A stretch of DNA of 64,000 nucleotides, from positions 62,001-126,000 of the forward strand of contig NZ_SDEA01000007.1 in assembly GCF_004522155.1 (NCBI RefSeq), in the 5' to 3' direction. A program made the translations under genes and the position numbers. This DNA comes from Paracoccus luteus. GTDB lineage: Bacteria > Pseudomonadota > Alphaproteobacteria > Rhodobacterales > Rhodobacteraceae. Shown here piece by piece: positions 7,872 to 15,563 of the stretch (positions are counted from its first letter, which is position 1; the number at the start of each line of letters is the position of its first letter). The notes beneath the pieces were generated by a model that saw only the letters and a program-made list of their open reading frames with translations, did no database searches and was not told the DNA's origin.

Positions 7872-9253
7872 ACCATCACAGCTATTTCGCCCGGCCTCGG
7901 GGACGGGTCGTGGAAACCTGCATCCTGGGGACCGGCGGGTTCGGGCAAAGCTATCTGGCGCAGGTGCCGCGGGTGCCGGGCCTGTCCTGCCGGCTGGCCG
8001 TGGACGTGGACGCGGGCCGCGCCTGCGCCGCGCTGGTCGCCGCAGGCGCCGACCCCGCGCAGGTCGCGCAATGCGACACCCCGGCCGAGGCGCTGGCCGC
8101 GTGGGACGCGGGCAGGCTGGTCGCCACCGGCGATTTCGCCGCCATAGCCTCCTTGCCGTTCGAGGTCGCGATCGAGGCGACCGGCAGCCCCGAGGCGGGC
8201 GCCCGCCACGCCCGCATGGCGATCGCGGCGGGCCGCCACGTCGTCATGGTGACCAAGGAAACCGACAGCGTCATCGGCCCCGAACTGGCGCGGATGGCGG
8301 CGGCGCGGGGCGTCGTCGTGACGCCCGCGGACGGCGACCAGCCCAGCCTGCTGATCGGGCTGGTGACATGGGCCGAGGTGCTGGGCCTGACCATCCTGTG
8401 CGCGGGCAAGTCCAGCGAATACGACTTCGTCTTCGACCCGGCCACCGGGCAGGTGACGTCGAACGGGCGGACCGTTCCCGCACCGGGGCTGGCGGATTGG
8501 CTGGACCCTGCCGGCCGCCCCTGGGCCGTCGTCGCGGCGGGGCGCGCGGATGCCGCCGCCGCCCTGCCCCAGCGCGCCGTGCCCGATCTGTGCGAACTGA
8601 CCCTGGTCGCCAACGCCACCGGCCTGTCGCCCGACCGCCCCGACCTGCACGCCCCGATCCTGCGCATCCCGGAAATCGCGGGCGCGCTGACCACCGCCGA
8701 CCGGGGCGGGCTGCTGGCCGGGGCCGGGCGGCTGGACGTGTTCCACTGCCTGCGCCTGTCGGGCGAGGCCAGCTTTGCCGGCGGCGTCTTTGTCACCGTC
8801 GCCTGCGACGACGCGGCGACCTGGCGGATGCTGGGCGACAAGGGCCACATCCTGTCGGCCGACGGGCGCAGCGCCGCCATCGCCCTGCCCCGCCACCTGC
8901 TGGGCGTCGAGGTGGCGACCAGCGTATTCGAGGCCGCGCTGCTGGGCCGGTCCTCGGGCGCGGAACGGCCGCGGCCCCGCATCGACCTGACCGCCTGGGC
9001 CGACATCGCGCTGGAACCCGGCACCCTGCTGACAGCCCAGGGGCATCACCACAGCATCCACGGCGTCAGCGGCCGCATGACCCCTGCCGGCCCGCTGGGG
9101 GACGGCGCCGCGGTGCCCTATTACCTTGCCGCTGGCCGCAGGGTGATTCGCCGGGTCGCCGCGGGCCAGGCGATTCGGGTGCAGGATCTGGATATGGGCG
9201 GGCAGTCCGAACTGGCGACAATCCGCCGCAACCAGGACAGGAACGCCATCTAA
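7868..9253 (+). CDS. COG4091-type NAD(P)-dependent oxidoreductase with C-terminal SAF domain
   Basis: The 461-residue protein has a Rossmann start CILGTGGFGQSYLAQ (GxGGxG type), then IEATGSPEAGARHARMAI and VVMVTKETDSVIGPEL, as in homoserine-dehydrogenase-like proteins. Its C-terminal part, from about residue 370, resembles the SAF module (GTLLTAQGHHHSIHG ... YYLAAGRRVIRRVAAGQAI). This arrangement is that of COG4091 proteins, whose members occur in sugar-acid and polyol catabolic operons; their exact reactions vary. The ATG at 7868 overlaps the tctA stop, which fixes the start. It is the last gene of the operon and probably acts on the imported acid or the PdxA product. Confidence 0.75.
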   Translation: MNHHSYFARPRGRVVETCILGTGGFGQSYLAQVPRVPGLSCRLAVDVDAGRACAALVAAGADPAQVAQCDTPAEALAAWDAGRLVATGDFAAIASLPFEVAIEATGSPEAGARHARMAIAAGRHVVMVTKETDSVIGPELARMAAARGVVVTPADGDQPSLLIGLVTWAEVLGLTILCAGKSSEYDFVFDPATGQVTSNGRTVPAPGLADWLDPAGRPWAVVAAGRADAAAALPQRAVPDLCELTLVANATGLSPDRPDLHAPILRIPEIAGALTTADRGGLLAGAGRLDVFHCLRLSGEASFAGGVFVTVACDDAATWRMLGDKGHILSADGRSAAIALPRHLLGVEVATSVFEAALLGRSSGAERPRPRIDLTAWADIALEPGTLLTAQGHHHSIHGVSGRMTPAGPLGDGAAVPYYLAAGRRVIRRVAAGQAIRVQDLDMGGQSELATIRRNQDRNAI

Positions 9254-9583
9254 GACGCCGCCGGGAAGTTGCGGCCCCAATGGCCACGGCGCGGGATTTC
9301 CGATGCTGCGCGGGCAGTTCCGGCGCGTTCTCCGCGCAAATCCTGCGCGCCGCCAGACCCTCGCGGTGCGCGCGCAGGTCAGTCCGACCGCGCGGCCATT
9401 CGGCACCAAGCCGCCGATATGTCACCGAACCGGGCCGGGACATGCCGACGATTTGCTGAATGTTAACATCTGGGTTGTCAAATGCCGCCAGCGCCGCGAT
9501 CACGCCGCCGCCGGTCGATGCAGAACCAGACAGAAATCGGGGCATCGGCTCGGCTGTCCGCAAAAAGATGAAGAGGGAACAGA
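9254..9583 (+). other. Intergenic region upstream of the RTX gene
   Basis: This 330-base gap contains no convincing gene. It becomes less GC-rich around 9450-9480 (TTGCTGAATGTTAACATC), the likely promoter area of the next gene. AAGAGGGAAC lies just before the ATG at 9584 as its ribosome site. No terminator hairpin was found after the oxidoreductase gene. Confidence 0.4.
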
Positions 9584-10756
9584 ATGCCTACTCATAGCGA
9601 CGACATCATCCGAGGCCATTACAATGGCAACGCGATCTATGCCTATGGCGGCGACGACCGCATCTATTGGGGCCAGGCCGACGGCAGCACGACGCTTTAC
9701 GCCGGGGATCTGAACGAAAGATATGACGCCGACCCGTATAACACCGGCAACCCCGGCGGCGACCGCCTTTACCTGAACGGCTGGGTCGGGGCCAACATCC
9801 GCTTCGGCTCGACCGAGAATGGCACCGCGCAGATCGGCAACCAGACCTTGCGGTTCTTCGGCGTGGAACGCGTCCACGGAACGGGTGGAAACGACACGAT
9901 TTCAGCGGCTAACGCGATCGTCAACACCGCCCACGGCAACACGCCGGAACATGGTCTGTCCATCTATTCGGGCGCCGGCCGCGACCTGATCACCGGGTCC
10001 AAGGCCGCCGACGTGCTGGACGGGGGCGCCGGGAACGACACGATCTTCGGCGGCGGGGGCGACGATTTCATCCAGTCCAGCACCGGCAGCGACCACATCA
10101 ACGGCGGCGCGGGCAATGAAAACATCCGCTGGGGCCTGGGCGACAACGTCGCGCCCGGCAATGACACGATCTGGGGCGGCGCCCACGGCGAGGCGAATGG
10201 CGACCTGATCAATATCTGGGTCGTGGCCGGCAACGGCACGACGGGCGCGCGCGTCAACTTTACCACCGCCGAAAACGGAACCGCCGTTTCGACGATGGGC
10301 GGCGTGACCAATACGCTGCGTTTCTTCGATTTCGAAAACGGCTGGACGCATCAGGCCAATGATACCGTCAGCGCCGCGAATGCCGTCATTGCGGCCAATC
10401 AGCAGGGCATCCGTTTCAACACCCGCTGGGGCGACGACGTTCTGGTGGGTTCGCGCGGGAACGACACGCTGGAAGGCGGCGAGGGCCGCGACACCATCAC
10501 CGGCGGCCGCGGCAACGACCTGATCTCGGCGAACGGAGAGTTCTACAACCTGCAGGCGCCGGGCGACGGGGACGTGGACACGCTGATCTTCCGCCGCGGC
10601 GACGGGGCGGACACGGTGCTGGGCTTCGACGTGGGCGTCGACATCCTGCGCGTGGACGGCCGCGACTATACGGCGACCGAGACGAACGCCGGCACGCTGC
10701 TGAACTTTGGCGGCGGCGACAGCGTGCTGCTGAGCAACGTGTTCGACTTTATCTGA
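9584..10756 (+). CDS. RTX (hemolysin-type calcium-binding) repeat protein, probably type I secreted
   Basis: The 390-residue protein is acidic and glycine/aspartate-rich. RTX nonapeptides (GGxGxDxhx) occur in two clusters: GGAGNDTIFGGGGDDFI near residues 148-165, and GSRGNDTLEGGEGRDTITGG near 288-310. It has no N-terminal signal peptide and ends with a hydrophobic, aspartate-containing tail (LLSNVFDFI), as type I secretion substrates do. Around the first cluster, two related modules can be aligned: NIRFGSTENGTAQIGNQTLR ... NDTISAANAIV and VNFTTAENGTAV ... NTLRFF ... NDTVSAANAVI. This points to an internal duplication. No enzymatic domain was recognised. No type I exporter gene is adjacent. 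A calcium-dependent surface or matrix protein is the likely role. Confidence 0.85.
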   Translation: MPTHSDDIIRGHYNGNAIYAYGGDDRIYWGQADGSTTLYAGDLNERYDADPYNTGNPGGDRLYLNGWVGANIRFGSTENGTAQIGNQTLRFFGVERVHGTGGNDTISAANAIVNTAHGNTPEHGLSIYSGAGRDLITGSKAADVLDGGAGNDTIFGGGGDDFIQSSTGSDHINGGAGNENIRWGLGDNVAPGNDTIWGGAHGEANGDLINIWVVAGNGTTGARVNFTTAENGTAVSTMGGVTNTLRFFDFENGWTHQANDTVSAANAVIAANQQGIRFNTRWGDDVLVGSRGNDTLEGGEGRDTITGGRGNDLISANGEFYNLQAPGDGDVDTLIFRRGDGADTVLGFDVGVDILRVDGRDYTATETNAGTLLNFGGGDSVLLSNVFDFI

Positions 10757-10874
10757 CGCGTGCGCGTCCGGGATGCGGCGGCCACGCGGGCGCCGCATCC
10801 CGGACGTCAGGGCGATGCTTTTCGGTTTCGGCCAGCGTGCCTTCCGCGTCCAGGATGATCGCCTGCGGCGTCAC
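10749..10874 (-). pseudogene. cbbY: 5' stub of cbbY (HAD phosphatase of Calvin-cycle operons)
   Basis: On the minus strand a GTG overlaps the rpe stop (GTGA) and opens a 41-residue frame beginning VTPQAIILDAEGTLAETEKHR. This matches the CbbY/HAD start, where the pattern is ILFDVDGTLAETEELHR: the first catalytic Asp is kept, the second is changed to Glu, and the GTLAETE signature is intact. After about 22 residues the similarity ends and the frame runs into the terminator hairpin. It is therefore a truncated, non-functional remnant. rpe (cbbE) and cbbY are normal neighbours in Calvin-cycle operons of this bacterial group. Confidence 0.65.
10766..10805 (+). terminator. Strong bidirectional hairpin between RTX gene and rpe cluster
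   Basis: A perfect 15-base-pair stem (GTCCGGGATGCGGCG with its complement) encloses a 10-base loop. It lies ten bases after the RTX stop codon, between two converging genes, so it probably terminates transcription in both directions. There is no U-tract, as is common in such GC-rich genomes. Confidence 0.75.
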
Positions 10875-11560
10875 CCCAGCGCCGCCTGCGCCGCGGCCCG
10901 GATCGCGGCGATGTTCTCGCCGTAAGGCGCGCTGTTCGACACCGACCCGCCCCGGAACACGGCCGATCCCGCGACCAGCACGTCCGCCCCGGCAGCAGCC
11001 AGAGCCGGCGCGGTTGCGGGATCGACGCCGCCGTCGATCTCGATATGGACGGGGCGGTCGCCGATCATGGCGCGCAGGCGGCGGACCTTGGCGGTCATGT
11101 CGATGAACTTCTGCCCGCCGAAACCGGGGTTGACCGTCATCACGCAGACCAGGTCGGCCAGGTCCAGCAGATGTTCCACCGCCTCGGCCGGGGTGCCGGG
11201 GTTCAGGGCCACGCCCGCGCGCGCCCCCGCCCCCCGGATCGCCTGCAATGTGCGGTGGATATGCGCGCCCGCCTCGACATGGGCGGTGATGATGTCGGCG
11301 CCCGCGCGCGCGAAGGCGTCGATATAGGGATCGACCGGGGCGATCATCAGATGCACGTCCATGACGGTCGTGACGTGCTTGCGAAAGGCCGCGACCGCGG
11401 GCGGGCCAAAGGTGATGTTGGGCACGAAATGCCCGTCCATCACATCCACATGCACCCAGTCGGCGCCCTGATCCTCGACCGCGCGGATCTCGCGGCCGAA
11501 ATCGGCGAAATCGGCCGACAGGATCGAAGGGGCGATCTTGATGGAACGGTCAAAACTCAT
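10871..11560 (-). CDS. rpe: Ribulose-phosphate 3-epimerase
   Basis: The 229-residue protein is a complete TIM-barrel epimerase interconverting ribulose 5-phosphate and xylulose 5-phosphate. It shows IAPSILSADFADFGREI at the start, HVDVMDGHFVPNITFGPP (metal His and catalytic Asp), DVHLMIA, VMTVNPGFGGQKFI and EIDGGVDPATAPALAAAGADVLVAGSAVF (second catalytic Asp and phosphate-binding loop). Length is standard. Its ATG overlaps the end of the cbbX remnant by 11 bases, so it was part of a coupled cbbX-cbbE-cbbY transcript. It remains intact, presumably because the pentose phosphate pathway needs it. Confidence 0.96.
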   Translation of the reverse strand: MSFDRSIKIAPSILSADFADFGREIRAVEDQGADWVHVDVMDGHFVPNITFGPPAVAAFRKHVTTVMDVHLMIAPVDPYIDAFARAGADIITAHVEAGAHIHRTLQAIRGAGARAGVALNPGTPAEAVEHLLDLADLVCVMTVNPGFGGQKFIDMTAKVRRLRAMIGDRPVHIEIDGGVDPATAPALAAAGADVLVAGSAVFRGGSVSNSAPYGENIAAIRAAAQAALG

Positions 11561-11813
11561 CGGGGCGGTCCTTCCTTGGGCTGCCGTCGGGGCCGAGCCC
11601 GCCGTGAAAGACGCGGCCGGCGCGGATGTCGGGGCCGCTGATAATGCACAGATCGTCCGCCGTCACGGGCCGATCCCGTGAAACCAGCCGGTTTGCCTGC
11701 CGCAGCCGCGCCAACCCGACCAGATCACGGTCCAGCTCGTCCAGCACCTTGCGGACGCCCAGGTCCCCGCAGGCGGCGCGCAGGTCGATCCTCACAGGCC
11801 TCGCATCGTCCAT
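11550..11813 (-). pseudogene. cbbX: CbbX (Rubisco activase) reduced by an internal deletion
   Basis: This 87-residue frame joins both ends of CbbX. Residues 8-34 (RIDLRAACGDLGVRKVLDEL and following DRDLVGL) match the CbbX N-terminus. From residue 35 on, ARLRQANRLV ... TADDLCIISGPDIRAGRVFHGG matches its extreme C-terminus. The whole AAA+ core, with Walker A, Walker B and pore loop (about 220 residues in the family), is absent, yet the reading frame is preserved. It cannot remodel Rubisco. Its stop overlaps the rpe start, so it may persist as a leader that couples translation of rpe. Recognition is by remembered family sequence and should hold up well because both ends agree. Confidence 0.75.
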
Positions 11814-11892
11814 GTCTTTCTTCCTTGTCGAAATATCCCGCGGGGGTCCGGGGGCGCGAAGCCCCCGGCGCGGCAGGCAGCACTCGCTCTGC

Positions 11893-11924
11893 GCCCCTCA
11901 GCCCCTCAGCCCCTCAGCCCCTCA
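11893..11924 (+). repeat. Four perfect 8-base tandem repeats (GCCCCTCA)
   Basis: GCCCCTCA occurs four times in a row in the gap between the cbbX remnant and the acetyltransferase gene, followed by two partial CAGCCTGCGCC copies. It is a simple low-complexity repeat, not a CRISPR. Confidence 0.8.
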
Positions 11925-11981
11925 GCCTGCGCCACCCAGCCTGCGCCCCACCAGCCGGTCAGCGCCCCCCGGTCGCCGCGA

Positions 11982-12614
11982 TCAGGCGGTCGCCCGCCCG
12001 CCCTCGTGCCCGGCGCGGCGCATCGCGGCGGGGGCCAGCATGGCGCGGGCGGCGGCGGCGCGGCCTGCACGCAGCATCGCCGACGTCACGCTTTGCACAA
12101 GGCTCGCCTCGTCCAGCGCCAGCGCCGCCGGCAGGGCGCGCAGGTCGCGCGGCGGCACCGCCAGCGTCGCGCCCAGTTCCGGCCCGGCGCGCACGAGTGA
12201 GGCGCCCGCATGACGGGCGACCGCGATCATCGCCGCGTTGTCGCCCTGCATCATCAGCGCGATGTCCGGCACGCCCAGCAGGCTGGCGCGGCGGCGGGCG
12301 CGCTCGATCATCTCGGTCCCCAGACCCTGCCCCGTGTGGGCGGGCTCGACGGACAGCGCGACCTGCGCGTGGCCCGGCGGGTGCGGATCGACGAACAGCT
12401 CGAACGCGCCGATCAGCCGGCCGTCAAGGAAGCAGCCCTCGACATGGCCGGTGTCCAGTGCGCGCGCGGCATGGTCGTCCAGCGCATCGTCGCTGAGCAG
12501 GCCGCAAAAGCGCCAGCGGCGGCCCTGCGGCGTCAGTGTCCGCAGATGCGCGGCATAGCGGTCGGATTCCCACGGGAACAGACGGCGGAAATAGGCGCGG
12601 GTCGTGCCCGGCAT
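11982..12614 (-). CDS. GNAT-family N-acetyltransferase
   Basis: The 210-residue protein carries a GNAT fold in its middle part. QVALSVEPAHTGQGLGTEMIERARRRA holds motif A, with the acetyl-CoA pyrophosphate loop (Q-x-x-G-x-G). It is followed by ALMMQGDNAAMIAVARHAGASL, the motif B region with the typical late-strand N-x-x-M-x-x-x-A pattern. The N-terminus (TTRAYFRRLFPWESDRYAAHL) resembles acetyltransferases fused to or acting with acyl-CoA synthetases, and the C-terminal helix is long and alanine-rich. Substrate is unknown. It is a single gene with about 145 bases upstream to the next gene on the same strand. Confidence 0.85.
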   Translation of the reverse strand: MPGTTRAYFRRLFPWESDRYAAHLRTLTPQGRRWRFCGLLSDDALDDHAARALDTGHVEGCFLDGRLIGAFELFVDPHPPGHAQVALSVEPAHTGQGLGTEMIERARRRASLLGVPDIALMMQGDNAAMIAVARHAGASLVRAGPELGATLAVPPRDLRALPAALALDEASLVQSVTSAMLRAGRAAAARAMLAPAAMRRAGHEGGRATA

Positions 12615-12759
12615 GTCGATGCGATCCTTGTCAAACGCATCCTCCCTGCCGGCAAGATAAGCCCGCCCCGCCGCGGAACAATGACCGACGCGGCGTCAGG
12701 GCGCACGCCTGCGTGATGCGCCCCCGCGCGCGGCCGGCGCACGCCACGGTCGGCCCCGG

Positions 12760-14391
12760 TCAGTCGATGTCGCGCGCCATGCTGCGCAGCACGAATTTCT
12801 GGATCTTGCCGGTGCCGGTCTTGGGCAGTTCCCCGAACACCACCCGGCGCGGCGTCTTGAAATGGGCCATGCGGTCGCGGGCGAATCCGATCAGCTCGTC
12901 GGCGCTGGCCTCGGCGCCGGGCTTCAGCTCGACAAAGGCGCAGGGCGTCTCGCCCCATTTCTCGTCGGGCTTGGCGACCACGGCGGCCAGCAGCACGGCG
13001 GGGTGGCGATACAGCACCTCCTCGACCTCGATCGACGAGATGTTCTCGCCGCCCGAGATGATGATGTCCTTGGACCGGTCCTTGAGTTCCACATAGCCGT
13101 CAGGATGCACGACCCCCAGGTCGCCGGACGCGAACCAGCCGCCGCGGAACGCCTTTTCGGTGGTCTCGGGGTTCTTCAGATAGCCCTTCATCACGACGTT
13201 GCCGCGCATGAAGATCTCGCCGATCGTCTCGCCGTCCCGCGGCACCGGGGCCAGCGTTTCGGGGTCGGCCACCATCAGCCCCTGCAGCGCGATGTTGGGC
13301 ACGCCCTGCCGGGCCTTCAGCGCCGCGCGTTCGGCGGGCGGGCGGTCGTTCCAGTCGGCCTGCCATTCCGACACGACCGACGGGCCATAGGTCTCGGTCA
13401 GGCCATAGACATGCGTGACCTCGATCCCCATCGCCTCCATGGCAGCGATGACGGACGCGGGCGGCGCGGCCCCGGCGGTCATCACCCTGACCGTGTGGTC
13501 AAAGTCCTTGAGGTGGCCGGGCGCGTTCGCCAGCATCGACAGCACGATGGGCGCGCCGCAGAAATGGCTGACCTTCTCGTTGCGGATCTGGTGGAAGATC
13601 GCGTCGGCGCGGACATGGCGCAGGCAGACGGCGACGCCCGCATTGGCCGCGATGGTCCAGGGGAAACACCAGCCGTTGCAGTGAAACATCGGCAGCGTCC
13701 ACAGGTAATGCGCATGCTGCGGCATCCCCCAGGTGACGATGTTGGACAGCGCGTTCAGCGTGGCGCCCCGGTGGTGATAGACGACGCCCTTGGGATCGCC
13801 CGTGGTCCCCGAGGTATAGTTCAGCGCGATGGCATCCCATTCGTCGCCGGGCATCAGCCAGTCGAACGCCGGGTCGCCCTCGGCCAGCAGCGCGTCCCAG
13901 GTCACCGCGCCGACCGGCCCGCCGCCGGCAAAGCTCGCGTCCACGATGTCCACGACCAGCAGGCCGGGGATGGCGGCGATCTGCACGGCCTCGGCGGCGA
14001 CGCCGCTGAACTCGGGGTCGACGATCAGCACCCGCGCCTCGCCGTGACGCAGGATAAAGGCGATGGCCTCGGCGTCCAGCCGGGTGTTGATGGCGTTCAG
14101 CACCGCGCCCGCCATCGGCACGCCGAAATGCGATTCGAACATCTCGGGGATGTTGGCGGCGATGATCGCCACCGTGTCGCCGCGCCCGATGCCGCGGCGG
14201 GCCAGCGCGCTGCCCAGACGACGGGTGCGGTTATATGTCTCGGCCCAGGTCCGGCGCACCTCGCCATGCACGACGGCGGTGCGCTGCGGCCAGATCGCCG
14301 CGGTGCGTTCCAGAAACGTCAGCGGCGTCAGCGCGACGTGGTTGGCCGGGCCGCGGTCCAGCCCCCGATCATAGATGCCGTGTTGCGTCAT
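12760..14391 (-). CDS. Fatty acyl-CoA synthetase (AMP-forming, DmdB/medium-chain-like)
   Basis: The 543-residue enzyme activates a carboxylic acid to its CoA thioester via an acyl-AMP. Visible ANL motifs are YTSGTTGDPKGVVYHH (P-loop), MFHCNGWCFPW, THVYGLTETYGPSV, GWFASGDLGVVHPDGYVEL, DRSKDIIISGGENISSIEVE and the C-terminal lysine motif PKTGTGKIQKFVLR. The set, including the MFHCNGW motif, is typical of the medium-chain/DmdB (3-methylmercaptopropionate) branch rather than of acetyl-CoA synthetase. The start at 14391 is chosen because the conserved protein begins there; a longer open frame upstream encodes the neighbouring glycosyltransferase out of frame. It stands alone and is not obviously tied to the polysaccharide genes. 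Confidence 0.9.
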   Translation of the reverse strand: MTQHGIYDRGLDRGPANHVALTPLTFLERTAAIWPQRTAVVHGEVRRTWAETYNRTRRLGSALARRGIGRGDTVAIIAANIPEMFESHFGVPMAGAVLNAINTRLDAEAIAFILRHGEARVLIVDPEFSGVAAEAVQIAAIPGLLVVDIVDASFAGGGPVGAVTWDALLAEGDPAFDWLMPGDEWDAIALNYTSGTTGDPKGVVYHHRGATLNALSNIVTWGMPQHAHYLWTLPMFHCNGWCFPWTIAANAGVAVCLRHVRADAIFHQIRNEKVSHFCGAPIVLSMLANAPGHLKDFDHTVRVMTAGAAPPASVIAAMEAMGIEVTHVYGLTETYGPSVVSEWQADWNDRPPAERAALKARQGVPNIALQGLMVADPETLAPVPRDGETIGEIFMRGNVVMKGYLKNPETTEKAFRGGWFASGDLGVVHPDGYVELKDRSKDIIISGGENISSIEVEEVLYRHPAVLLAAVVAKPDEKWGETPCAFVELKPGAEASADELIGFARDRMAHFKTPRRVVFGELPKTGTGKIQKFVLRSMARDID

Positions 14392-14504
14392 GCCGCCCCC
14401 CCTGTGCCGCCCGGTCGCGGGCGACAGTTCCACAACCCGCCCGCCGGGGGAATATGCCCCGCCCTGCCCTTTGCGCATCGCGGCCATGCGCGCGGCTGCC
14501 TCCG

Positions 14505-15311
14505 TCAGGGCCGCGCATCCGGGCCGCCATTGCGCCGCAGCCGCCATGCGCGAACCGCCTCGGCCGGCAGCAGCGCAAAGCCGCGGCCGTATCGGCGCGC
14601 CAGCCGCCGGGGGTCGGACAGCATCCGCCACAGCCATTCCGCCTTGGCCATCCGCGCGATGCGGGGCGCGCGCCGCTGGGTGCCCGCCAGGAAATCCAGC
14701 CCCGCCCCGACCGAGGCGAAGCCGCAGCCCGGCACCCGGCCCCGTCCCCGCGCCGCCAGCCGTTCCTGCCGGGGCGCGCCCAGCGCCAGGAACGCCAGCC
14801 CCGCGCCGGACGCGGCCAGCCGGTCCAGAACCGCGCCCGCCTCGTCGCCGTCGGGGTCGAAGGGAAATCCGGGCGACAGCGTCAGCGCGACCCGCAGGCC
14901 CGGCACGGCGGCGCGCAGCGCCTCGGCGGCGCGGTCCAGCGCGGGACCGGTCGATCCGATCAGCGCCACGGATACCCCGGCCGCCGCCGCCACGCGCGCC
15001 AGCGGCAGCACAAGGTCGGACCCCGGCGCCAGCGACACGGGCCGCCCGGCCAGCCGCGACAGCCACACGATGGGGTTGCCGTCGGCCACGACGAAATCCT
15101 GCGCGGCATAGGCGGCGCGGAACGCCGCATCGCGGCGCAGCTGGTCCAGGTGATCGACGTTGATCGTGGCCAGCGCGAACCCCTGCCCGGCCGCCAGCCG
15201 CGCGGCCACCTGCGCCAGCAGCGACCCCGCGTCGGCGCAATTCACCGTCACCGCCGTCCCGTCCTGATACTGGAACCGCACCCCTGCCCCCTGCCCGTTG
15301 CCGTCAGCCAC
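14505..15311 (-). CDS. WecG/TagA/CpsF-family glycosyltransferase (GT26)
   Basis: The 268-residue protein matches GT26. It has FALATINVDHLDQLRRDAAF near the N-terminus, FVVADGNPIVWLSRLAGRP with the conserved D-G-x-P, GSDLVLPLA, VALIGSTGPALDRAAEAL, and LAFLALGAPRQERLAARGRG near the C-terminus. Members transfer a hexosamine-type sugar to an undecaprenyl-diphosphate-linked primer during polysaccharide or teichoic acid synthesis at the inner face of the membrane. Although separated from the main locus by the PKS/NRPS operon, it probably serves the same polymer. Confidence 0.9.
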   Translation of the reverse strand: MADGNGQGAGVRFQYQDGTAVTVNCADAGSLLAQVAARLAAGQGFALATINVDHLDQLRRDAAFRAAYAAQDFVVADGNPIVWLSRLAGRPVSLAPGSDLVLPLARVAAAAGVSVALIGSTGPALDRAAEALRAAVPGLRVALTLSPGFPFDPDGDEAGAVLDRLAASGAGLAFLALGAPRQERLAARGRGRVPGCGFASVGAGLDFLAGTQRRAPRIARMAKAEWLWRMLSDPRRLARRYGRGFALLPAEAVRAWRLRRNGGPDARP

Positions 15312-15364
15312 CCGCCTGCGCCAATCCGCCGCGCCCGTCCCACGCTAGCGCCGCGCCGCGGCGG

Positions 15365-15398
15365 GCGCGACGGGGAAAACCGCCTTTCCCGTCGCGCG
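15365..15398 (-). terminator. GC-rich hairpin in the divergent region before the PKS gene
   Basis: GCGCGACGGGGAAA and TTTCCCGTCGCGC form a stem with one bulged G around an ACCGCC loop, and a third partial copy (GCGCGACGGAAAA) follows at 15412. It lies between the GT26 gene and the PKS gene, which diverge, so it is in both 5' leaders rather than at a gene end. An attenuator or protein-binding role is as likely as termination. Confidence 0.4.
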
Positions 15399-15563
15399 CG
15401 CCACCCGCTTTGCGCGACGGAAAACCTCGCGCCACAACCCGCGCGACCTGTAGAAAGGGACAGTTTGAGCAACTCGGGCAAGACTTGGACCGGCCGTTAG
15501 GCTAACTTTCGCCGGTCATCGAGATCATTGCCCGGCGTTGCCGAATCAGAGGGTTGCACGATC

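Noticed and set aside
11893..11924. CRISPR-like repeat array
   Set aside because: Units of 8 bases with no spacers; a simple tandem repeat.
15528..15563. Upstream TTG start of the PKS
   Set aside because: The ATG at 15564 has a better ribosome site and the added 12 residues are not family-like.
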